6,541 nt of DNA from NCBI GenBank assembly GCA_009780755.1, contig WQZL01000144.1, positions 1 to 6,541 on the forward strand, given 5' to 3'. A program made the position numbers and the translations under genes. Below the pieces are notes generated by a model, which had not been told where the DNA came from, did no database searches, and worked only from the letters and a program-made list of their open reading frames with translations. How positions within the stretch are numbered: the first letter of the stretch is position 1; the number at the start of each line of letters is the position of its first letter. Below are positions 1 through 4,625 of this stretch, piece by piece. The DNA comes from Promicromonosporaceae bacterium (lineage in GTDB: Bacteria; Actinomycetota; Actinomycetes; Actinomycetales; Cellulomonadaceae).

Positions 1-1204
1 CCTCGCGCACGCGGTCGCCTGAGATGTCCGCCAACTGCGAAAACTGCTGGTCAAGCACCCCGATCTGCACGGTTTTGCCCCGTTTGACCCGCCCGGTGAC
101 GATAGCCTCCCCCTCGCCGCTGGTTGAGCAGGCCGCCTGCGGACGCGTCGAAACCAAGGTCGCCGTCCGCGAGGTGGCGGTCGTCACCGGCGGCGCCAGC
201 TCACCCGAGATCACCCTTAACAGCGTCGATTTCCCGGCACCATTGGCGCCCAGGATGGCGGTGCGCTCGCCGGGAGCGATCAGCCATTCGATGTTTCGCA
301 GCACCTCCGTGGTGCCGTATGACACCGACACGTCGAGCAGGTCGATCACGTCTTTGCCGAGGCGGGTCATCGCCATGCGACTTAGTTCCAGCCGGTCGCG
401 CGGCGGCGGCACGTCCTCGATCAGCACGTTCGCGGCATCGATGCGGAACTTTGGCTTTGAGGTGCGGGCGGGCGCCCCGCGCCTAAGCCAGGCCAGCTCC
501 TTGCGAAGCAGGTTTTGGCGCTTGGATTCGATGACGGCGGCCTGTCGGTCTCGCTCCACCCGTTGCAGCACGTAGGCCGCGTATCCACCCTCGAAGGGTT
601 CGACTCGCTGCGAGTGCACCTCCCAGGTGGTGGTGACCACCTCGTCGAGAAACCAGCGGTCGTGCGTGATGAGCAGCAGCGCGCCCTCCCCCGTCCGCCA
701 GCGCTGCTTTAGGTGCGCGGCCAGCCAGGCGATGCCTTCCACATCCAGGTGGTTGGTGGGTTCATCGAGCGCGACGATGTCCCAGTCCCCAACCAGCAGC
801 GCCGCCAGCGCCACCCGTCGCCGCTGTCCCCCCGAGAGGCTGCCGATGCGGGCATCCCACGGCAGGTCGGAGACGAGGCCGCCGATCACGTCACGGATGC
901 GTGGGTCACCGGCCCAGTCGTGTTCGTCGCGGTCGCCGATGATCGCGGCCCCCACCTGCGCCTCATCGTCGAGGTTATCGCTCTGGTCAAGTACCGCAAC
1001 CCGCACGCCACCGCGGCGGGTGACTCGCCCGGCATCCGGTGTGATGCGCCCCGAAAGCAGTCCGAGCAGCGAAGATTTGCCATCGCCATTACGCCCAACG
1101 ATGCCGATACGGTCGCCCTCCTCGACCCCGAGGGTCACGGAGTCGAACACCACGCGGGTTGGATATTCAAGACGGAGCCGCTCGGCCCCCAACAAATGCG
1201 CCAC
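1..1204 (-). CDS. ABC-F family ATP-binding protein (Uup-like), C-terminal part cut by window edge
   Basis: Soluble ATPase with two ABC domains on one chain and no membrane segment. The family acts on the ribosome, as translation factors or antibiotic-resistance proteins. 401 residues are visible. Domain 1 has Walker A GRNGDGKSS (37-45), Q-loop Gln74, signature LSGGQ (123-127), Walker B ending LDEPTNHLD (146-154) and switch His181. A basic linker (about 215-285, including RKELAWLRRGAPARTSKPKF) is the inter-domain region typical of ABC-F. Domain 2 has Walker A GANGAGKST (319-327) and then leaves the window before its signature. The start is GTG at 1204, because no ATG opens this frame and GGGAG (1218-1214) sits nine bases upstream. 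The chain opens MAHLLGAERLRLEYP, as expected for the family. Oddity: about 30 extra residues (roughly 339-370) separate Walker A from the GRVKRGKTV strand. The family assignment is firm; whether it is a housekeeping factor or a resistance protein cannot be told here. Confidence 0.95.
   Translation of the reverse strand, partial: MAHLLGAERLRLEYPTRVVFDSVTLGVEEGDRIGIVGRNGDGKSSLLGLLSGRITPDAGRVTRRGGVRVAVLDQSDNLDDEAQVGAAIIGDRDEHDWAGDPRIRDVIGGLVSDLPWDARIGSLSGGQRRRVALAALLVGDWDIVALDEPTNHLDVEGIAWLAAHLKQRWRTGEGALLLITHDRWFLDEVVTTTWEVHSQRVEPFEGGYAAYVLQRVERDRQAAVIESKRQNLLRKELAWLRRGAPARTSKPKFRIDAANVLIEDVPPPRDRLELSRMAMTRLGKDVIDLLDVSVSYGTTEVLRNIEWLIAPGERTAILGANGAGKSTLLRVISGELAPPVTTATSRTATLVSTRPQAACSTSGEGEAIVTGRVKRGKTVQIGVLDQQFSQLADISGDRVRE
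93..190. repeat. Insert in the ABC-F gene bounded by a perfect 10-bp inverted repeat
   Basis: CCGGTGACGA at 93-102 and its exact reverse complement TCGTCACCGG at 181-190 enclose the segment encoding about 30 Thr/Ala/Ser-rich residues of the second ABC domain. The usual family sequence runs almost directly from the SGELAP region to GRVKRGKTV, so the enclosed stretch looks like an in-frame insert. The inverted repeat is seen directly. That it marks the ends of a small inserted element is inference. Loops at this site vary in length in ABC-F proteins, so an ordinary loop expansion is the main alternative. Confidence 0.45.
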
Positions 1205-1223
1205 GCCCCCATTCTCCCATTCG

Positions 1224-1293
1224 CGAGGTAGTGAGTTTCGGCGCTTAGTACGCAGTCAGAACTCACTACCGCTGGCCGAAACTCCCTACCTCG
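1224..1293. promoter_or_regulatory. Three-copy motif array with long inverted repeat between divergent genes
   Basis: CGAGGTAGTGAGTTTCGG (1224-1241) and CCGAAACTCCCTACCTCG (1276-1293) form an inverted repeat with 17 of 18 positions complementary around a 34-base spacer. A third copy of the core, AACTCACTACC, lies at 1260-1270. It is an exact reverse complement of 1227-1237 and is spaced exactly 20 bp from the right copy (1280-1290, one mismatch). The array fills the divergent region of the ABC-F and esterase genes and ends beside the putative esterase -10 box. It could be a repressor operator array. On the ABC-F transcript it could also form alternative hairpins (copy 1 with 3, or 2 with 3) just ahead of the ribosome-binding site. 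A dispersed repeat is a third possibility. The repeat structure is certain; its function is not. Confidence 0.6.
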
Positions 1294-1297
1294 GCTA

Positions 1298-1310
1298 TAG
1301 GGTTGGGGGG
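1298..1310 (+). promoter_or_regulatory. Possible -10 box and leaderless start of the esterase gene
   Basis: TAGGGT at 1298-1303 fits the loose actinobacterial -10 pattern TAnnnT. A transcript initiated about seven bases downstream would begin at or next to the GTG start codon at 1310, giving a leaderless mRNA, which is common in actinobacteria. No convincing -35 hexamer is seen 16-18 bp upstream, where the right copy of the motif array lies instead. This is a weak prediction. Confidence 0.3.
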
Positions 1311-2308
1311 TGGCTCACTTTGATATGTCGCTTGATGAGTTGGTGCAGTACCAGCCCGAGGTGCAGTGCCCAGAGGATTTGGTGGAGTTCTGGACCCGCA
1401 CGGTCACAGAATCCCGGCAGACCGCAGACGGTCCGACGCTAACCCGCTGTGACGCCGGAATGACCGAGGTGGTGGTGGACGATGTCACCTTTCCCGGCTT
1501 CGGTGGGCATCCGATCAAGGCGTGGCTGATCCGTCCGGCTCGACACCTGGCGGGTGTTGATGCGCCGCTGCCCGGTCTGGTGGAGTTCCTGGGTTACGGC
1601 GGCGGGCGCGGTCTGCCCGTGGAGCATCTGTGGTGGGCGGCCTCGGGCGTTGCGCATCTGGTGATGGACACGCGTGGGCAGGGCGGGCACTGGGGCACCG
1701 GCGGCGAGACCCCTGACCCGGTGGGCCGCTCGGCGGGCGTCGGCGGCTGGCTTACCTCGGGCATTGACGACCCCTATGAACACTTCTACCGCCGCATGTT
1801 CACCGATGGGGTGCGCGCCGTAGACGCGCTGCGTTCGGTCGAGGGCGTAGACGCCGCCCGCGTTTCCGTGATGGGCGGCAGTCAGGGCGGGGGCTGTGCC
1901 ATCGCCGCCTCGGCTCTGCTCTCGATGGTTGGCGACGCCCCGCTGGTGACAATGCCGGATGTGCCGTTCTTGATGCATTTTCGCCGAGCCGTGCAAATCG
2001 TAGATTCGAATCCGTATGCGGAGATCACCAAGTGGCTCTCGATTCGCCGCGATCCGGCGGTGGTCGAAGCTACCTGGCACACGCTCTCCTATCTGGACGG
2101 CGCTAACCTGGCCCGGCACTCGGTCAGCCCCGCGAACTTCTCGGTGGCGCTGATGGATGTCACCTGCCCACCGTCTACCGTCTACGCGGCGTACAACGCC
2201 TGGGGTACGGACGACAAAAAGATGGATGTGTACCCGTACAACAACCATGAGGGCGGCGGCGCCTATCGCCACGCCGAACAGCTAGGTTGGCTCCGCGACC
2301 ACCTTTAA
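1310..2308 (+). CDS. CE7-type acetylesterase (acetyl xylan esterase / cephalosporin C deacetylase family)
   Basis: Alpha/beta hydrolase of 332 residues, the normal length for carbohydrate esterase family 7, which removes acetyl groups from acetylated xylo-oligosaccharides and from cephalosporin C. All three family signatures are present: RGQ (122-124, in DTRGQGG), GGSQG with nucleophile Ser191 (189-193), and His313-Glu314 in NNHEGGG. The acid is probably Asp283 in LMDVTCPPSTVYAAYN, a stretch very typical of the family. There is no signal peptide, so it should be cytosolic and act on imported, partly degraded sugars. GTG at 1310 is preferred over ATG at 1325 because MAHFDMSLDELVQYQPE reproduces the family N-terminus. 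The poor Shine-Dalgarno site may reflect a leaderless message. It is divergent from the ABC-F gene and convergent, 13 bp apart, with the membrane-protein gene. The exact substrate is unknown. Confidence 0.92.
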   Translation: MAHFDMSLDELVQYQPEVQCPEDLVEFWTRTVTESRQTADGPTLTRCDAGMTEVVVDDVTFPGFGGHPIKAWLIRPARHLAGVDAPLPGLVEFLGYGGGRGLPVEHLWWAASGVAHLVMDTRGQGGHWGTGGETPDPVGRSAGVGGWLTSGIDDPYEHFYRRMFTDGVRAVDALRSVEGVDAARVSVMGGSQGGGCAIAASALLSMVGDAPLVTMPDVPFLMHFRRAVQIVDSNPYAEITKWLSIRRDPAVVEATWHTLSYLDGANLARHSVSPANFSVALMDVTCPPSTVYAAYNAWGTDDKKMDVYPYNNHEGGGAYRHAEQLGWLRDHL

Positions 2309-2321
2309 CCAATGGCGGAGG

Positions 2322-2780
2322 TTACGCCTCGGTGGTTAGAAGTACATAGGCGCTGACGGCCAGCAACACGAGGCCAGCGGCGGCCTGCAACGGCGGACCG
2401 ATGGCGGATGTGCCATTGCCGACATTGCCGACACCCACCCAGAAGAACCCGTAGGCGCCGACAAGCATGCCGAGCGCTCCCGTGATGCGCCGAATCACCT
2501 TGATGCCGGTAAACAGCGTGACCAGCCCCAGCACAACCATCACGGCCAGGGCGATTGCGAAGTATAGGCCCGCGTTTCCGACGTAAGTCTCGCGCGCGTA
2601 ACTCTCCAGCCAGGTGAAGCTGCCGCCGCGCGGGGTTATCACGGGCAGCAACAGCGATGCCCCGGCAATTAGGGCCACGATCACCAGCGCGGCTGGCTTG
2701 AAATCAATGTGGCGCTCCATCCTGGGCGCGCTGGCTGGAATCTGCTCATCTGCGAAGGGGCTGACCGCGATGTCGCTCAT
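2322..2780 (-). CDS. Small four-helix membrane protein of unknown function
   Basis: A 152-residue protein that I do not recognise. The first 28 residues are polar and probably cytoplasmic. Four hydrophobic segments follow, at about 29-50, 70-92, 99-118 and 128-148. An extracytoplasmic loop of about 20 residues (RGGSFTWLESYARETYVGNA) lies between the first two, and the basic IKVIRRITG segment between helices 2 and 3 fits a cytoplasmic turn. The third and fourth helices are Gly/Ala-rich. No catalytic motif is seen. An ATG at 2843 would add 21 residues, but the ATG at 2780 is chosen because AGGAGAA (2794-2788) sits nine bases before it. The longer start would also lie inside the inverted repeat at 2811-2842. 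It appears to be a single-gene transcription unit, divergent from the gene at 2951 and convergent with the esterase. Confidence 0.82.
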   Translation of the reverse strand: MSDIAVSPFADEQIPASAPRMERHIDFKPAALVIVALIAGASLLLPVITPRGGSFTWLESYARETYVGNAGLYFAIALAVMVVLGLVTLFTGIKVIRRITGALGMLVGAYGFFWVGVGNVGNGTSAIGPPLQAAAGLVLLAVSAYVLLTTEA

Positions 2781-2787
2781 CGAAGAG

Positions 2788-2794
2788 TTCTCCT
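2788..2794 (-). promoter_or_regulatory. Ribosome-binding site that fixes the membrane-protein start
   Basis: On the minus strand AGGAGAA precedes ATG 2780 by nine bases. It is the strongest Shine-Dalgarno match noticed in the window, and it decides the start against the in-frame upstream ATG at 2843. Confidence 0.75.
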
Positions 2795-2810
2795 GTGTCG
2801 AGACGTTAAT

Positions 2811-2842
2811 TGGGACTACTGCCTGAACTAAATGTAGTCCCA
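2811..2842. promoter_or_regulatory. Perfect 9-bp inverted repeat, candidate operator of the membrane-protein gene
   Basis: TGGGACTAC (2811-2819) and GTAGTCCCA (2834-2842) are exact reverse complements separated by 14 bases, a centre-to-centre spacing of about two helical turns, which suits a dimeric regulator. On the minus strand TACATT (2836-2831) fits a TAnnnT -10 box inside the right arm, giving a start point inside the spacer and an untranslated leader of about 40 bases. Repression by promoter occlusion would follow, but no -35 box is clear and the regulator is unknown. An RNA hairpin is less likely because most of it would be upstream of the proposed start point. Confidence 0.45.
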
Positions 2843-2900
2843 TCGTCGGTGCAAACCTAGCCCGGCGGCGCGCTGTGAACCGTTTTCTGCGCGATAAGAG

Positions 2901-2909
2901 TTATCCACA
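2901..2909 (+). promoter_or_regulatory. Single DnaA-box-like 9-mer TTATCCACA
   Basis: TTATCCACA matches the classical high-affinity DnaA box exactly and lies 41 bp upstream of the AbiEi-like gene. It is a lone copy with no cluster, no AT-rich unwinding region and no dnaA or dnaN neighbour, so it is not an origin. From memory, TTATCCACAG-type sequences recur upstream of related AbiEi/DUF559-type genes in actinobacteria, so it may be a promoter-proximal element of that gene family. That link is unverified. Confidence 0.4.
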
Positions 2910-2911
2910 GG

Positions 2912-2924
2912 CTCCCAGCGGGAG
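2912..2924 (+). promoter_or_regulatory. Short hairpin ahead of the AbiEi-like gene
   Basis: CTCCC (2912-2916), loop AGC, GGGAG (2920-2924) forms a compact five-pair G:C-rich stem. It is followed by a purine run, GGAGGGAGGG (2921-2930), which would be a strong Shine-Dalgarno sequence but ends 20 bases before the ATG, too far for normal use. The hairpin may be incidental in such G-rich sequence. Confidence 0.25.
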
Positions 2925-2950
2925 GGAGGGACTGCGGCTTACGCTGAGAC

Positions 2951-3514
2951 ATGGATACCATCGCCTCCCTGCTGAACCCCCCTCACCTAGAAGCCCACGG
3001 CCTGCTCCGGCCCAACCATGTCGGGGGCCGAGCCGCCTGGGCCGTACTCCTGCGTGATCGCGCGCTCCGCGCGGTCACCGAGGATGCGGCGGTGCCGGCC
3101 GGGGTCACGATCACTCCCGCGCATCGCGCCATCGCCCTGGCTCCCTATCTGTCGGGTCGGAACATCATCGTGGGCCTCAGCGCGTACTGGGTACATTGCG
3201 GCGGCCCCGAGCCGACCCACCGCGACATTGCCCTGCCCGGCGATGGTTACCGTTACGGGGTTGACTCGGTGCTGGTTGGCGGCCAGCGGGTGCTGAACCT
3301 AGAACGTACCGCCGTGATAATGGCCTGCACGCTTCCCTACGGTCAGGCTCTGGCGGCGCTCTATCGCCTTTACGACGCGGGAGCCAATCTCGCCGCCGCC
3401 CGCCTGCTGCTCGACGTGCCCAGCCGCACCCTCGGCCGCCCCCAGGCCCGAAAGGTCTTCGTCGCCGTCCGTAACACTCCACGTCATTCTTCGCGAAGCG
3501 ACGAAGGAGCGTAG
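2951..3514 (+). CDS. AbiEi antitoxin-like protein (hypothetical), repeat-derived C-terminus
   Basis: A 187-residue cytosolic protein. Its middle (about 48-170) resembles actinobacterial proteins annotated as AbiEi-family antitoxin-like or DUF559-associated. A PAGVTITPAHRAIALAPYL segment is followed by the hydrophobic strand IIVGLSAYWVHCGG, a short LNLERTAVIMACTLPYGQALAALYRLY helical part and an Arg-rich end. The usual C-terminal nuclease-like domain is absent, and no AbiEii nucleotidyltransferase toxin gene adjoins it, so a working toxin-antitoxin pair is not supported. ATG 2951 is the first possible start: the in-frame codon two positions upstream is a stop (2945-2947). No well-placed Shine-Dalgarno site is seen. 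Codons 178-187 and the TAG lie inside a palindromic repeat, so the RHSSRSDEGA tail was probably acquired by read-through into it. The assignment is by recall of family resemblance only. Confidence 0.7.
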   Translation: MDTIASLLNPPHLEAHGLLRPNHVGGRAAWAVLLRDRALRAVTEDAAVPAGVTITPAHRAIALAPYLSGRNIIVGLSAYWVHCGGPEPTHRDIALPGDGYRYGVDSVLVGGQRVLNLERTAVIMACTLPYGQALAALYRLYDAGANLAAARLLLDVPSRTLGRPQARKVFVAVRNTPRHSSRSDEGA

Positions 3515-3590
3515 TCGCAGAACCTAAAGATGATGTTTGCCGCTGGGCCTGGGTTCTGCCACTCGCTGCGCTCCCTGCTCAACCACCCGA
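3482..3590. repeat. Palindromic dispersed-type repeat at a convergent gene junction
   Basis: Left half 3482-3525 contains the palindrome CTTCGCGAAG (3489-3498), then GGAGCG (3506-3511) and GCAGAACC (3517-3524). The right half has GGTTCTGC (3552-3559) and CGCTCC (3569-3574), then a tail to 3590. The two inner blocks pair perfectly and the outer blocks pair after a small asymmetric bulge, leaving a 27-base loop. From memory, CTCGCTGCGCTCCCTGCTCAACCACC and the GTCATTCTTCGCGAAGCG half resemble short palindromic repeats scattered through actinobacterial and other genomes. It overlaps the end of the upstream gene and abuts the stop of the phosphoesterase gene. It may serve as a bidirectional terminator, although no T-tract follows either side. 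Confidence 0.6.
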
Positions 3591-4625
3591 TCAAAGGTTG
3601 GCGGGAATGGTGAAGTTGTTTTGGGGGTCACGCAGATAGCGATCCAGGTGCGGGCTGTAGGTCACAACCTGCACCTCGCTGCGGTCGGGGTGAAATGTGA
3701 GCAGACGCAGGTAGCCGCTATCCCCGGCTATGTGCCCGACCCCGCTTAAACCTTGGTAGTTGGCCAGCAGCAGCTGAGTCAGATGTCCGGCGGCATTGCG
3801 CCGGGTGGAGCGGCCAACGAAACCAACCTGGCCGCAGTCCACGTCGCCACGGCACTCGACGACGTGTCCGCTCAGCAACAGATCGACATTCAGGTCGCTT
3901 AGCTGCTCCCACTGCTCAGCGGGGCGTAGCTGCCCCTGCTGAGCGGCCAGCGCCCCCTCGCCGCACTCCCCGCGAATCTTGCCATCGGTGCCGATGAAGT
4001 CATGCGCCGCAATCACCAAGACGTGGTTTAAGCGGCTTGCCCGCACACGTCGCGCCCAGCCCAGCACCTCTCGCCCCGCCCCAAACTCAATCGTCATCAG
4101 CAGCAGGTCAATCCCGGAGGCGGTCAGCGTGTAGGCCACGTTCCTGGTGGTCTCGGGGGGGAAAACCTCGACAAGCTCCGCCCGGCCAGCGGCGGCCCGC
4201 AAACTGTGTTCGAGGGGCAGGAAACGCCGCCAATAACTGTCGTCAAAGTAGCGGCGGTCGCCGTCAAGCACATCTGACCGGTTTGGCACCAGTGTCATCG
4301 GCTGACCGTCAATGGTGGTGCGGTTCGGTGGCGGATTCGCCTGCGGACTCCACAGCGTCAGGTCATGGTTTCCGGGGGTAATCGCGTAGGGGATGTTCGC
4401 CAAGCGAAACTGCGCCAGCCCGGCGGCGGCCCGCTCCCACTGCCCCAGTTCGTAGGGCTTATCCACCAGGTCGCCGACATGCAACACAAACCGCAGGTTC
4501 AGCCTGGCCGCGTTTGCTACCAGCCAGGCCACCTGCGGTTCCCAGGCCCGCCCCGCCTCCGTCATGGAAATCTGCGTGTCTGGGATCACCGCGATGGTCA
4601 AGGGCTTCCGTCGCCTAAATATCAC
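3591..4625 (-). CDS. Metallophosphoesterase, PDTQ-type, coupled to rel
   Basis: Calcineurin-like phosphoesterase of 344 residues. Metal-binding motifs in order: Asp16-Thr-Gln18 (IPDTQ), Gly51-Asp52 (HVGDLVD), Gly85-Asn86-His87-Asp88 (PGNHD), His208 (AAHDF) and Gly253-His254 (LSGHVV). The C-terminal LLLANYQ, GYLRLL and VVTYSPHL blocks match a subfamily known mostly from secreted proteins, but this one has no signal peptide and should be cytosolic. Gln replaces the His of the classical DxH motif, as in the PDTQ subfamily, and Val256 replaces the last His of GHxH. Metal site 1 therefore lacks both histidines, while site 2 (Asp52, Asn86, His208, His254) is complete. Start: GTG 4625, overlapping the last 11 bases of rel, so translation is probably coupled; a weak GGGG lies upstream. 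The substrate is unknown. A role in nucleotide turnover near (p)ppGpp metabolism is conceivable from context only. Confidence 0.9.
   Translation of the reverse strand: MIFRRRKPLTIAVIPDTQISMTEAGRAWEPQVAWLVANAARLNLRFVLHVGDLVDKPYELGQWERAAAGLAQFRLANIPYAITPGNHDLTLWSPQANPPPNRTTIDGQPMTLVPNRSDVLDGDRRYFDDSYWRRFLPLEHSLRAAAGRAELVEVFPPETTRNVAYTLTASGIDLLLMTIEFGAGREVLGWARRVRASRLNHVLVIAAHDFIGTDGKIRGECGEGALAAQQGQLRPAEQWEQLSDLNVDLLLSGHVVECRGDVDCGQVGFVGRSTRRNAAGHLTQLLLANYQGLSGVGHIAGDSGYLRLLTFHPDRSEVQVVTYSPHLDRYLRDPQNNFTIPANL

Noticed and set aside
24..1442. Several plus-strand open frames across the ABC-F gene (24-575, 627-1442, 713-1231)
   Set aside because: All are antisense to the ABC-F coding region with its clear Walker, signature and linker motifs; their products are low-complexity Ser/Arg/Pro-rich.
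1439..2272. Long open frame on the minus strand (277 codons) opposite the esterase
   Set aside because: Antisense to all catalytic motifs of the CE7 esterase; Arg/His/Gly-rich shadow composition and no recognisable motif.
2298..2336. Possible bidirectional terminator between the esterase and membrane-protein genes (ACCACC 2298-2303 with GGTGGT 2331-2336, inner GAGG/CCTC)
   Set aside because: The arms are only six and four bases, separated by a long unpaired stretch, with no T-tract on either side; this is expected by chance in G/C-rich sequence.
2781..2843. Longer start (ATG 2843) for the membrane protein
   Set aside because: The extra 21 residues have no family support, the upstream ATG lacks a Shine-Dalgarno site and would lie in the inverted repeat, while ATG 2780 has a strong, well-spaced AGGAGAA.
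2871..2950. Replication origin suggested by the DnaA-box sequence
   Set aside because: Only one 9-mer is present, with no AT-rich unwinding region, box cluster or replication genes nearby.
3515..3590. Possible tRNA or small RNA gene suggested by GGTTCTGC and the hairpin
   Set aside because: No cloverleaf, no CCA-adjacent acceptor stem and no T-loop in the right place; the hairpin is better explained by the palindromic repeat.
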